From Actinomadura litoris (GTDB taxonomy: Bacteria > Actinomycetota > Actinomycetes > Streptosporangiales > Streptosporangiaceae): a DNA stretch of 64,000 nt. Each line of letters opens with the position of its first letter. Position 1 is the stretch's first letter. The position numbers and the translations under genes were made by a program. The stretch is taken from assembly GCF_009733595.1 (NCBI RefSeq), contig NZ_WOFH01000005.1, forward strand, positions 346,406 through 410,405, read 5' to 3'. The notes beneath the pieces are model-generated. The model was not told the origin of the DNA. It saw only the letters and a program-made list of their open reading frames with translations, and ran no database searches. Shown here piece by piece: positions 7,954 through 16,638 of this stretch.

Positions 7954-9507
7954 TCAGCCCACCAGGTCGAGCGGGCCGGTGCCGGTCTCCGCCAGCGGCA
8001 GGCCGAGCGCCGCCCGCTCGGCCAGCCATCCGCTCGGACGGTAGCGGGGGTCGCCGGTGGCCTCGTGCAGCCCGCGCAGGACGGCGAGCACCCGCGCGGC
8101 CCCCACGCCGTCGCCCCACTCCAGCGGGCCGCGCGGGTATCCGAGGCCGAGCCGGGCGCCGGTGTCGATGTCCGCCGGACGGGCGAGACGCTGCTCCGCG
8201 ATGCCGCACCCGACGTTCACCACCGCCGCCATGAGCCGCTGGGCGACGCTCGCGGGCGCGTCCCGGACGACGCTCACCGTCCGTCCCGTCGCGACGAGGG
8301 CGGCCAGCGCCGCGCGCCCCGCGTCCCGGTCGACCCCCGGATGCACGGCCAGGGTGAGACGGGTGAAGAACCCGCCGAACGGGTCCACGCCGAGGGTCCG
8401 CTCCAGGGGGAGGCCGTCCGGGACGCTCCGCGCGACGTCCAGGACGCTGCGTCCGAACGGCGCCACCAGCACGATCGCCTCACCGGACGGCACGTCCCCC
8501 GATTCCACCTGCACGCCGCCCTCGGACAGGAGCGCGCCCAGCCCCTCCCTTACGCCGGGCTCCGCGTCGTGGATCCAGACCGGGCGCGGCGCCACGTCCG
8601 GCGCGGAAACCTCGTCAGGTTCCTGCTTGGCGCCGTCCACGTATTTGTAGAAGCCCTCACCCGTCTTGCGCCCGAGGAGGCCCGCCTCCATGCGCGCCCG
8701 CGCGATCCGGGACGGACGCAAGCGCGGCTCGGTGTAGAAGCCCGTCCAGATGCCCTCCATCACCGGTTGCGACACGTCCAGGCCGGTGAGGTCGAGCAGC
8801 TCGCACGGGCCCATCCGCAGGCCGAGGACGTCCCGCGCGATCCGGTCGACGTCCACCGGCTCCGCCGCGCCGTCCGCCAGGATCTGGAGCGCCTCGGTCA
8901 CCAGCCCGCGCCCGGCGTGGTTGACGAGGAACCCGGGCGCGTCCGGCGCGAGGACCGGCTCGTGCCCGAGGCGCCGGACGAGATCGGCCAGCGCGTCCGG
9001 CACCCATCCGGCCGTCCGCGCGCCGGGGACCACCTCGACCAGCCGCATCAGCGGAACCGGGTTGAAGAAGTGCAGCCCCGCCAGCCGGGACGGGTCCGCC
9101 AGCGCCGCGCCGATCGCCGTCACCGGCAGCGAGCTGGTGTTGGTCGCGAGCACCGTGTGCTCGGGGCACACCTTCTCCAGCGCCGCGAACAGCTCGCGCT
9201 TGGCCGCGAGGTCCTCCCGGATCGCCTCCACCACGAGGTCGCAGTCCTGGAGCGGCGTCAGCGGCTCCCCGACCGGGCGCAGCCGCGCCTTGGCCTCCGC
9301 CGCCTCGGCGGCCGTCGTCCGCCCCTTCGCGGCGAGCCGGTCGAGCATCGCGCCGATGTGCTCCACCGCGTCCGCGACCGCCTCCAGCCGCTCGTCGGCC
9401 AGCTCCACCGTGAGCCCGCCCGCCGCCGCCCACTGCGCTATCCCGCGTCCCATCGCCCCGGTGCCGATCACCCGGACCGTCGTCGCCCGCCCTGCCCACT
9501 GCTGCAT
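7954..9507 (-). CDS. 3-hydroxyacyl-CoA dehydrogenase
   Basis: 517 residues from ATG at 9507 (GGAGG just upstream); a much longer open frame overlapping the thiolase is not coding. It oxidises L-3-hydroxyacyl-CoA to 3-ketoacyl-CoA with NAD. A Rossmann motif (VIGTGAMGRGIAQWAA, residues ~13-28) opens the NAD domain. The active-site block GLHFFNPVPLMRLVEVV and a C-terminal 3HCDH domain (PGFLVNHAGRGLV) follow, then a second 3HCDH_C-like domain (QRLMAAVVNVGCGIAEQRL). The ~500 aa two-domain form is common in fatty acid and phenylacetate degradation. Divergent from the thiolase gene, which supplies the next step. Confidence 0.93.
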   Translation of the reverse strand: MQQWAGRATTVRVIGTGAMGRGIAQWAAAGGLTVELADERLEAVADAVEHIGAMLDRLAAKGRTTAAEAAEAKARLRPVGEPLTPLQDCDLVVEAIREDLAAKRELFAALEKVCPEHTVLATNTSSLPVTAIGAALADPSRLAGLHFFNPVPLMRLVEVVPGARTAGWVPDALADLVRRLGHEPVLAPDAPGFLVNHAGRGLVTEALQILADGAAEPVDVDRIARDVLGLRMGPCELLDLTGLDVSQPVMEGIWTGFYTEPRLRPSRIARARMEAGLLGRKTGEGFYKYVDGAKQEPDEVSAPDVAPRPVWIHDAEPGVREGLGALLSEGGVQVESGDVPSGEAIVLVAPFGRSVLDVARSVPDGLPLERTLGVDPFGGFFTRLTLAVHPGVDRDAGRAALAALVATGRTVSVVRDAPASVAQRLMAAVVNVGCGIAEQRLARPADIDTGARLGLGYPRGPLEWGDGVGAARVLAVLRGLHEATGDPRYRPSGWLAERAALGLPLAETGTGPLDLVG

Positions 9508-9633
9508 CCAGACCTCCTCGCTCGTCCGCACATTCAACAAGAGTCCGCTCGGCGGAAACCCGCCCGTGAGTCGCGATCGGACACGTCGTAGCCTGCCAAG
9601 TACCCGCCAAACCCGGAGAAAGAGGAGCACACC

Positions 9634-10842
9634 ATGCGCGACGCGGTGATCTGCGAGCCGCTGCGTACCCCGATCGGCCGGTTCGGCGGGGTGTTCAAGA
9701 CCGTCCAGCCGACCGAGCTCGCGGCCACCGTCATCAGGGCCCTGGTCGAGCGCACCGGGCTGCCCGGCGACGCGATCGACGAGGTCATCCTCGGCCACTG
9801 CTACCCGACCTCCGACGCGCCCGCCATCGGACGCGTCGCCGCGCTCGACGCCGGGCTCCCCGTCGAGGTCGGCGGGATCCAGATCGACCGGCGCTGCGGG
9901 TCCGGGCTCCAGGCCGTCGTCAACGCGGCGATGCAGATCCAGACCGGCGTCAGCGACGTGATCATCGCGGGCGGCGCCGAGAGCATGAGCAACGCGCCGT
10001 TCTACACGACCGAGGCGCGCTGGGGCATCCGGGGCACCGGCCTCAACCTGCACGACTCGCTCGCGCGGGGCCGCGTCACCGCGGGCGGCGCGAACCACCC
10101 CGTCCCGGGCGGGATGCTGGAGACCGCCGAGAACCTGCGCCGCGAGTACGGCATCGGACGCGAGGAGCAGGACGAGCTGGCGGTCCGCTCGCACCGGCGC
10201 GCGGTCGCGGCGCAGCGCTCGGGCGTGTTCGCGGAGGAGATCGTCCCGGTGACCGTCCGGTCGCGCAAGGGCGACACGGTCGTGGACACCGACGAGCACC
10301 CGCGCCCCGACACCACGCTGGAGGGGCTGGCGCGGCTGCGTCCGGTCCTCGGCAAGAGCGACGACGCCGCCACGGTCACGGCGGGCAACTCCAGCGGCCA
10401 GAACGACGCCGCCGCCGCGTGCGTCGTCACGACCCCCGAGCGCGCCGCCGAGCTGGGCCTGCGCCCGCTCGTCCGGCTGGTCTCGTGGGCGCGCGCGGGC
10501 GTGCCGCCGCGCACGATGGGCATCGGGCCCGTCCCGGCCACGGCCAGGGCGCTGGAGGCGGCCGGGCTGGCCTTCGCCGACCTCGACCTGATCGAGCTGA
10601 ACGAGGCGTTCGCCGCGCAGGTGCTCGCCGTCACCCGCGAGTGGGACCTCAAGGACGCCGACTGGGACCGCGTCAACGTCCACGGCTCCGGCATCTCGCT
10701 CGGCCACCCCGTCGGCGCGACCGGCGCCCGCATCCTCGCGACGCTCGCCCGCGAGATGCACCGCCGCGAGGCCCGCTACGGCCTGGAGACCATGTGCATC
10801 GGCGGCGGCCAGGGCCTCGCGGCGGTGTTCGAGCGGGTCTGA
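9634..10842 (+). CDS. Acetyl-CoA C-acyltransferase (thiolase)
   Basis: 402 residues, thiolase II type. Nucleophilic Cys88 lies in DRRCGSGLQA. The C-terminal half has the family motifs LNEAFAAQ, GSGISLGHPVGATGARI (catalytic His) and CIGGGQG (second Cys). It cleaves 3-ketoacyl-CoA with CoA in beta-oxidation. It is divergent from the 3-hydroxyacyl-CoA dehydrogenase gene across a 126-bp intergenic region that presumably holds both promoters. Confidence 0.95.
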   Translation: MRDAVICEPLRTPIGRFGGVFKTVQPTELAATVIRALVERTGLPGDAIDEVILGHCYPTSDAPAIGRVAALDAGLPVEVGGIQIDRRCGSGLQAVVNAAMQIQTGVSDVIIAGGAESMSNAPFYTTEARWGIRGTGLNLHDSLARGRVTAGGANHPVPGGMLETAENLRREYGIGREEQDELAVRSHRRAVAAQRSGVFAEEIVPVTVRSRKGDTVVDTDEHPRPDTTLEGLARLRPVLGKSDDAATVTAGNSSGQNDAAAACVVTTPERAAELGLRPLVRLVSWARAGVPPRTMGIGPVPATARALEAAGLAFADLDLIELNEAFAAQVLAVTREWDLKDADWDRVNVHGSGISLGHPVGATGARILATLAREMHRREARYGLETMCIGGGQGLAAVFERV

Positions 10843-10849
10843 GCCGGGG

Positions 10850-11464
10850 TCAGGCGGGCGGCGTCCAGGACGGGTCGCGCCCGGTCATGGCGATCATCCG
10901 GTCGAGGGGCCCGGCGCCGTCAGGGGCGGTGTGGGCGGCGCCGAACAGCCCCTCGACGGGCGCGCCGCCGCTGTTTTCGACGGCCGCGCCGACGAAGTTG
11001 AGACACAGGTCGACCTCCGCCTCGTCGACCTCGTAGGGTCGGCCGAGCGCCCTGGCGACGTCCCAGCCGTGGACGACCAGCTCGTTCAACGCGACGCTGC
11101 CGGCGACCGAGGCGGGCAGGTCGACGCCGCCCGCGCGGGTCATGCCCTCCCACGCGGCCGGGTCGCCCCACGCGGCGGCGAGCGCGTCGAGCTGCTCGGG
11201 GATGCTCTCGCGCCAGCCGTCCGGCAGCCGGGACGCGTCGCCCGACGGCGGGGCGGACTTGTCCGCCGGCCACGCCTTCGCCGCCGTCCAGGCGAGGCCG
11301 ACCGAGAACCCGTTCACGTGGTCGATCAGGTCGCCCAGCGTGTACTCCTCGCACGGCGTCGCCGCGCCGAGCGCCGAGTCGGGGACGCCGGCGATCAGGC
11401 GGCCGAGCCGCCGCGCCGCCGGGGCCAGGTCCGGGGAAGAGGTCGTGCCGGTATCGGTGCTCAC
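10850..11464 (-). CDS. TIGR03086-family (mycothiol-dependent maleylpyruvate isomerase-like) protein
   Basis: 204 residues from GTG at 11464, with AGGAG upstream. DinB/MDMPI-type four-helix bundle: TPCEEYTLGDLIDHVNGF near the N-terminus and ELVVHGWDVARALG in the middle. The two His-bearing motifs bind a divalent metal in the family. Members are often thiol-dependent transferases, but substrate assignment is rarely possible and none is offered. Convergent with the thiolase, with a 7-bp gap. Confidence 0.82.
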   Translation of the reverse strand: MSTDTGTTSSPDLAPAARRLGRLIAGVPDSALGAATPCEEYTLGDLIDHVNGFSVGLAWTAAKAWPADKSAPPSGDASRLPDGWRESIPEQLDALAAAWGDPAAWEGMTRAGGVDLPASVAGSVALNELVVHGWDVARALGRPYEVDEAEVDLCLNFVGAAVENSGGAPVEGLFGAAHTAPDGAGPLDRMIAMTGRDPSWTPPA

Positions 11465-11623
11465 AGGGCGCTCCTTGATTGGTCCTCGTAGATATTGACT
11501 CCTGGACGGGACGATTCTCATCGCCTCTCCGGATCTCTATGGTGTGGGGATGACGCGAGCATCGGCAGCGGATCACGGTGGCCGGGAGCGGCCGAGCGCT
11601 GACCTGCGGAGCGGCGCATAAGC

Positions 11624-11638
11624 TACTACCGAGTAGTA
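11624..11638. promoter_or_regulatory. Palindromic operator upstream of etfD-like gene
   Basis: TACTAC-CGA-GTAGTA, a perfect 6-bp inverted repeat about 75 bp before the start of the oxidoreductase gene. Its size and form suit a TetR- or FadR-type regulator; no regulator gene lies next to it. Confidence 0.45.
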
Positions 11639-11714
11639 TTCGGCCCCCGGATGATGCGCGGTATGCGGCGAGTCCTACGCTGACTGCCATCGCCCGTAGC
11701 AGGAGGACGGAACC

Positions 11715-13865
11715 GTGTTCTGGACCACTTTGATCATTGGGCTCGCAGGGACGGCGGTCGCGCTGGCGCTGGCCGGACGGCGCGTGCTGTTCCTCTACGC
11801 GATCGCGCGCGGCGGCCAGCCCGACCCCGAGCGGGTGCTCCAGGTCAGGCGCGACCCCAAGAGCGACGTCGAGGACCAGGTCACCGAGGTCTTCGGCCAG
11901 CGCAAGCTACTCAAATGGACCGTCGCCGGCCTCGCGCACGCCGCGGTCATGTGGGCGTTCATCCTGCTGATCACGGTCTACCTGGAGGCGGCGGTCGCGC
12001 TGCTGTTCGGGTTGGACGAGCACATCCCCGGGCTCCAGACCTGGGGCCCGATCGGCTTCGTCCAGGACACCATCGCGCTCGCCTGCGCCGCCGGACTGCT
12101 CACCTTCACCGCGATCCGGATCAAGAACTCCCCGCGGCGCATCGGGCGCGACTCCCGCTTCAAGGGCTCGCACCTCAGCGGCGCCTGGATCACGCTGTTC
12201 ATGATCTTCAACGTGATCTGGACGATGTTCTTCTTCCGCGGCGTCGAGTGGGCGAGCGGCAACCTCGACTACGGCAAGGGCGCCTACTTCTCCTACGCCG
12301 TCGGGCACCTGTTCGACGGGATGAGCCACGACACCCTCGAAGTGCTGGAGTCCGTCGGGCTGCTGCTGCACATCGCGGTCGCGCTGGTCTTCCTGGTGTT
12401 CGTCGTCCACTCCAAGCACCTGCACATTTTCCTGGCGCCGCTGAACGTCATGTTCAAGCGCCGCCCCGACGGCCTCGGCGCCGCCCAGCCGATGATGTCG
12501 GGCGGCAAGCCGCTCGACTTCGAGGAGGCCGACCCCGACGAGGACGTCTTCGGCCGGGGCAAGATCGAGGACTTCACCTGGAAGGGCTTCCTCGACATGG
12601 CGACCTGCACCGAGTGCGGGCGCTGCCAGTCCCAGTGCCCGGCCTGGAACACCGGCAAGCCGCTGTCGCCGAAGATGGTCATCCTCGAACTGCGCGACCA
12701 CGCCCTCGCCAAGGCGCCCTACTTCACCGCCTCCGAGGAGGCCCGGGAGAGGTTCACCGACGAGCAGAAGCTCGACATGCAGGTCGACAAGGAGCTCGTC
12801 GGCGAGAACGGCGTCATCCACCCCGACGTCCTGTGGTCGTGCACCAACTGCGGCGCCTGCGTCGAGCAGTGCCCGGTGGACATCGAGCACATCGACCACA
12901 TCCTCGACATGCGCCGCTTCCAGGTCATGATCGAGTCCTCGTTCCCGTCCGAGGCGGGGGTGATGCTGAAGAACCTGGAGAACAAGGGCAACCCGTGGGG
13001 CATGTCCGAGACGAAGCGCCTCGACTGGGTCGGGGAACTCGACTTCGAGGTCGAGGTCGTCGAGGAGAAGCTGCCCGAGGACACCGAGTACCTGTTCTGG
13101 GTCGGCTGCGCGGGAGCCCTTGAGGACCGCGCCAAGAAGACGACCAAGGCCGTCGCCGAACTGCTGCACATCGCGGGCGTGAGGTTCGCCGTCCTCGGCC
13201 CGATGGAGGCGTGCACCGGCGACCCCGCGCGCCGGCTCGGCATGGAGTTCGTCTTCCAGATGCTCGGCCAGCAGAACGTCGAGACGCTGAACGAGGCGGG
13301 CGCCAAGAAGATCGTCGCGACCTGCCCGCACTGCTTCAACACCCTCGCCAACGAGTACCCGCAGATCGGCGGGAACTACGAGGTCGTCCACCACACGCAA
13401 CTGCTCGCGCACCTCGTCGAGGAGGGCAGGCTCACCCCGGTCACCCCGATCGAGGAGAACATCACCTACCACGACCCCTGCTTCCTCGGCCGCCACAACA
13501 AGGTCTACAAGCAGCCGCGCGACATCATGGCCACCGTCCCCGGTGTCAGGACGCAGGAGATGCACCGCCACAAGGACCGCGGGTTCTGCTGCGGCGCCGG
13601 AGGCGCGCGCATGTGGATGGAGGAGCGGATCGGCAAGCGCATCAACACCGAGCGCGTGGACGAGGCGCTGGAGACCGACCCCGACACCGTTTCCACGGCC
13701 TGCCCGTTCTGCCTCGTCATGCTGGGCGACGCCATCAACGAGAAGAAGAACTCCGGTGAGGCCAAGGAGTCGCTGGAGGTCGTGGACGTCTCGCAGCTCC
13801 TGATCCGCTCCATCAAGGGCGAGGGCGGCTCGGCCCCCGCGAAGGAGGCCGTCGCGGCGGAGTGA
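11715..13865 (+). CDS. etfD: EtfD-like membrane (Fe-S) oxidoreductase
   Basis: 716 residues from GTG (AGGAGG 8 nt upstream). The N-terminus holds several transmembrane helices (~1-240) of a membrane anchor. Then come two 4Fe-4S motifs (CTECGRCQSQCP from Cys298; CTNCGACVEQCP from Cys376) and two CCG-type domains as in heterodisulfide reductase (CPHCFNTLANEYPQIGG; HDPCFLGRHNKVY with FCCGAGGARMWMEE). This architecture matches the mycobacterial EtfD group (Rv0338c), which passes electrons from ETF to the respiratory chain during fatty acid oxidation. The beta-oxidation genes beside it agree. The electron partner is inferred. Confidence 0.8.
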   Translation: MFWTTLIIGLAGTAVALALAGRRVLFLYAIARGGQPDPERVLQVRRDPKSDVEDQVTEVFGQRKLLKWTVAGLAHAAVMWAFILLITVYLEAAVALLFGLDEHIPGLQTWGPIGFVQDTIALACAAGLLTFTAIRIKNSPRRIGRDSRFKGSHLSGAWITLFMIFNVIWTMFFFRGVEWASGNLDYGKGAYFSYAVGHLFDGMSHDTLEVLESVGLLLHIAVALVFLVFVVHSKHLHIFLAPLNVMFKRRPDGLGAAQPMMSGGKPLDFEEADPDEDVFGRGKIEDFTWKGFLDMATCTECGRCQSQCPAWNTGKPLSPKMVILELRDHALAKAPYFTASEEARERFTDEQKLDMQVDKELVGENGVIHPDVLWSCTNCGACVEQCPVDIEHIDHILDMRRFQVMIESSFPSEAGVMLKNLENKGNPWGMSETKRLDWVGELDFEVEVVEEKLPEDTEYLFWVGCAGALEDRAKKTTKAVAELLHIAGVRFAVLGPMEACTGDPARRLGMEFVFQMLGQQNVETLNEAGAKKIVATCPHCFNTLANEYPQIGGNYEVVHHTQLLAHLVEEGRLTPVTPIEENITYHDPCFLGRHNKVYKQPRDIMATVPGVRTQEMHRHKDRGFCCGAGGARMWMEERIGKRINTERVDEALETDPDTVSTACPFCLVMLGDAINEKKNSGEAKESLEVVDVSQLLIRSIKGEGGSAPAKEAVAAE

Positions 13866-13949
13866 CTTCTGGGGCCTGCGGGGCAGGAGTGACGCCCGGG
13901 GCCGCCTGGCCTCGAATTCATGTCGCGGTCAAGCGACCCATAGCGGTCC

Positions 13950-14744
13950 ATGATGCTCGGAAGGCCGCCGAACTGGTATGACCAGGGGATGGCCGTGCTC
14001 GTGTCCCTCCTGGCGTTCCTGATGACGCTCGCCGGCGGTCTCGCCGCGATGCGCGTCCGGGACCACCGGCACCTCGTCCTCGGGCTCGCGGGCGGGCTGA
14101 TGCTGGGCGTCGTGGCGTTCGACCTCATCCCCGAGTCGCTGGAGATGACCCACGACCGGCCGCTCGGGGTCCCCGCCCCGATGATCGGCTTCGCGTGCGG
14201 GTTCCTGCTGCTGCACGTGGTGGAGCAGGCCGTCGCGATCCACCGGGGGCACGAGGGCGAGTACGCGCCGCACGACCATCCCGGCGGCCACGCGCACGGC
14301 CCGGCCGAGGGGCGGGCCGGGCTGCTCGCCGCGGCCGCGCTCGTCGGGCACAGCCTGGTGGACGGCCTCAGCATCGGCCTCGGCTTCCAGTCCGGGATGG
14401 AGACCGGCGTGTTCGTCGCCCTCGCCGTGATCACGCACGACTTCGCGGACGGCTTCAACACCTTCACCGCCGCGTCCCTGAACCGCGAGAACAACCGTCC
14501 CGCCCTGCTGATGCTGCTCGCCGACGCCGCCGCGCCGATCGTCGGGGCCGCGCTCACGCTGCTGGTCTCTGTCCCGGACGCGGTCCTCGGCCCCTATCTC
14601 GGGGTGTTCGCGGGGGTCCTGCTCTACCTCGCCGCCTCCGAGATCCTCCCCGAGGCGCACAGCGGGCACCCGCGCGTGATGACGCTGTGCGCCACCGGAA
14701 TCGGCCTGCTCGCCGTCGTCTTCAGCGTGGGAGTGGCGGGCTGA
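13950..14744 (+). CDS. ZIP-family metal transporter
   Basis: Up to 264 residues; 251 if it starts at ATG 13989, which places the first helix (MAVLVSLLAFLMTLAGGLAA) at the N-terminus. About eight TM helices, with the ZIP signatures LPESLEM-like IPESLEMTHD, a His-rich loop (HDHPGGHAHG), HSLVDGLSIGLGF and AVITHDFADGFNTF, whose His/Asp residues line the metal path. It moves zinc or a related divalent cation into the cytoplasm. Neither start has a strong ribosome-binding site. Confidence 0.85.
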   Translation: MMLGRPPNWYDQGMAVLVSLLAFLMTLAGGLAAMRVRDHRHLVLGLAGGLMLGVVAFDLIPESLEMTHDRPLGVPAPMIGFACGFLLLHVVEQAVAIHRGHEGEYAPHDHPGGHAHGPAEGRAGLLAAAALVGHSLVDGLSIGLGFQSGMETGVFVALAVITHDFADGFNTFTAASLNRENNRPALLMLLADAAAPIVGAALTLLVSVPDAVLGPYLGVFAGVLLYLAASEILPEAHSGHPRVMTLCATGIGLLAVVFSVGVAG

Positions 14745-14754
14745 GAATGGCGGA

Positions 14755-14815
14755 GGGCCGTCCGGAGACCCGGACGGCCCTTCTGCCGTTCTCCTGTTTG
14801 GAACGTTCCGAACAG
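14755..14815. terminator. Bidirectional terminator: two hairpins
   Basis: Hairpin 1 (14755-14780) has an 11-bp stem GGGCCGTCCGG / CCGGACGGCCC with loop AGAC, followed by T-rich sequence on the + strand. Hairpin 2 (14794-14815) is a 22-bp palindrome with one mismatched pair (CTGTTTGGAAC / GTTCCGAACAG), 3 bp beyond the stop codon of the minus-strand gene. Together they separate two convergent genes. Confidence 0.8.
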
Positions 14816-14818
14816 GGG

Positions 14819-15697
14819 TCAGCCCGTCATGGACCGGGCGAAACCGGGGTTCGCCTTCAGCCATTCCGTGACGGCCTGGTCCGGCTGCCCCTTGTACTTG
14901 TTCTCGATGAGGTCCTCAAGCGAGCCGAGCTGCTTGTCGTCCATCCGGAACTTCTTCAGCCAGCCCGCGACCTCGGGCTTGTCGTCGCCGAAGTCCTTGC
15001 GGGCCACGGTGTTGATCCCGTCTGGCCGGCCCATCGCGCCCTTCGGGTCCGCGAGGTCGCGGACGGGGAACTTCGAGTACGCCCAGTGCGGCCGCCACAG
15101 TGTGACGACGATGTCCTTCTTGGCGTCGGTGGCCTTCTTCAGCTCGGTGAGCATCGCCGCCGTCGAGGACGTCGTGACCTCGTACTCGTCCTTCAGCCCG
15201 TAGGCGGGCAGCATCTTCTCCTGCGACACCCGGTAGAGCCCGGAGCTCTTCTCAATGCCGACGATCTTGCCTCCGTACCGGCCGCCCTTCCCCTTCAGGT
15301 CGTCGAGCGACCTCAGCGGCGAGTAGTCCGGCACCGCGATCGTCAGCGGCGCCTTGTCGTACCAGACGCCGATCTTCTCCAGCTTCTTCCCGTACTGCTT
15401 CCAGTAGTCCTCGTGGGTGCCGGGGAGCCAGGAGTCGATGAACAGGTCCACGTCCCCCTTCGCCATTCCCGTGTAGAGCGGCCCGGTGTCGAGGGTCTTG
15501 ACGTCGACCTTGTAGCCCTTGTCGGTCAGCAGGCGCTTCCACAGCGCCGTGGCGGCCTCACCCTCGGCCCAGCCGGAGACCACGCCGATGGTGACCTCCT
15601 TGTCGTCCTTCTTGTCACCGGAGTCGCACGCCGCGGCCCCGATTCCCATGGCCAGTGCGACCGCCGCGATCGCCGATCCCTTGAACGTGAAGCGCAT
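14819..15697 (-). CDS. proX: Glycine betaine/choline ABC transporter substrate-binding lipoprotein
   Basis: 292 residues. A lipoprotein signal ends in GAAAC (lipobox, Cys ~24). The mature part is an OpuAC-type binding domain (VTIGVVSGWAEGEAATALWKRLL, VDLFIDSWLPGTHEDYW). It captures compatible solutes outside the membrane for the permease encoded upstream. Last gene of a three-gene operon with permease and ATPase; the order ATPase-permease-binding protein is usual for osmoprotectant uptake. Glycine betaine versus proline betaine or choline cannot be told. Confidence 0.9.
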   Translation of the reverse strand: MRFTFKGSAIAAVALAMGIGAAACDSGDKKDDKEVTIGVVSGWAEGEAATALWKRLLTDKGYKVDVKTLDTGPLYTGMAKGDVDLFIDSWLPGTHEDYWKQYGKKLEKIGVWYDKAPLTIAVPDYSPLRSLDDLKGKGGRYGGKIVGIEKSSGLYRVSQEKMLPAYGLKDEYEVTTSSTAAMLTELKKATDAKKDIVVTLWRPHWAYSKFPVRDLADPKGAMGRPDGINTVARKDFGDDKPEVAGWLKKFRMDDKQLGSLEDLIENKYKGQPDQAVTEWLKANPGFARSMTG

Positions 15698-15777
15698 GCC
15701 CTTCCCTTCTTCGTCCTGCGTGAAAGCCGACCAGGGTCAAGCCGGCCGCGAGCGGCGGCCGGGAAGATGACCGGTGG

Positions 15778-16638
15778 TCAGAAGATGTTCGCCATGGCGC
15801 GCGACACGGTCGTCCGGTCGCCCAGCGCCCCGGTGACGCGGTCCAGGAAGATCGCCAGCACGACCACGGCGACGCCGCCCTCGAAGCCCTTGGCGACGTC
15901 CACCCGGTTGATGCCCTCCAGCACCTCACCGCCGAGCCCGCCCGCGCCGACCATGCCCGCGATCACCACCATCGACAGCGACAGCATGATCAGCTGGTTC
16001 ACGCCCGCCATGATCGACGGCATCGCCAGCGGGATCTGGATGCGGGTCAGGATGCGGCCCGGCGGCGTCCCGAACGCCTTGCCCGCCTCGACCATCTCCG
16101 GGTCCACGCCGCGGATGCCGAGTTCGGTCAGCCGCACGCCCGGCGGCAGCGAGAAGATCACCGTCGCGACCACGCCCGGCACCACGCCGATGCTGAAGAA
16201 GAAGATCGCCGGGATCAGGTACACGAACGCCGGCATCGTCTGCATGAGGTCCAGGGCGGGCCGGACCACCCGGCTCACCACGTCGCTCCGCGCCGCCGCG
16301 ATGCCGACCGGGATCGACACCGCCACCGACACGACCGCCGACACCAGCACCAGCGCCAGCGAGTCCATCGCCGGCTCCCACAGCTCCATGCTCTCGATCA
16401 GGCCGAACCCGAGCAGCGTGAACAGCCCGAGCCTCCACCCGCGCAGGAACAGCGCGAGCAGCGCGAACACGACGGTCAGCGCCAGCGGCGGAAGCACGGT
16501 CAGCACGTCGGTCAGCCCGTCGACGGTCGTCTCGACCGCCGAGCCGATCCCGTCGAACAGCCACCCGAGGTTGTCGGTGCACCAGGTGACCAGGTCGTCG
16601 AACCACTCGCCCACCGGCACGCGGGGAAGATCACTCAT
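15778..16638 (-). CDS. proW: Glycine betaine ABC transporter permease
   Basis: 286 residues with about seven hydrophobic segments. The EAA-type loop (EMVEAGKAFGTPPGRILTRIQIPLAMPSIMAG) contacts the ATPase. N-terminal DLPRVPVGEWFDDLVTWCTDNLGWLFDG is typical of ProW-like permeases. It overlaps the upstream ATPase gene by 8 bp, so the two are translationally coupled. Confidence 0.92.
   Translation of the reverse strand: MSDLPRVPVGEWFDDLVTWCTDNLGWLFDGIGSAVETTVDGLTDVLTVLPPLALTVVFALLALFLRGWRLGLFTLLGFGLIESMELWEPAMDSLALVLVSAVVSVAVSIPVGIAAARSDVVSRVVRPALDLMQTMPAFVYLIPAIFFFSIGVVPGVVATVIFSLPPGVRLTELGIRGVDPEMVEAGKAFGTPPGRILTRIQIPLAMPSIMAGVNQLIMLSLSMVVIAGMVGAGGLGGEVLEGINRVDVAKGFEGGVAVVVLAIFLDRVTGALGDRTTVSRAMANIF

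Noticed and set aside
11907..13571. 554-residue frame opposite the EtfD-like gene
   Set aside because: Antisense to a gene with clear iron-sulfur motifs; no family features.
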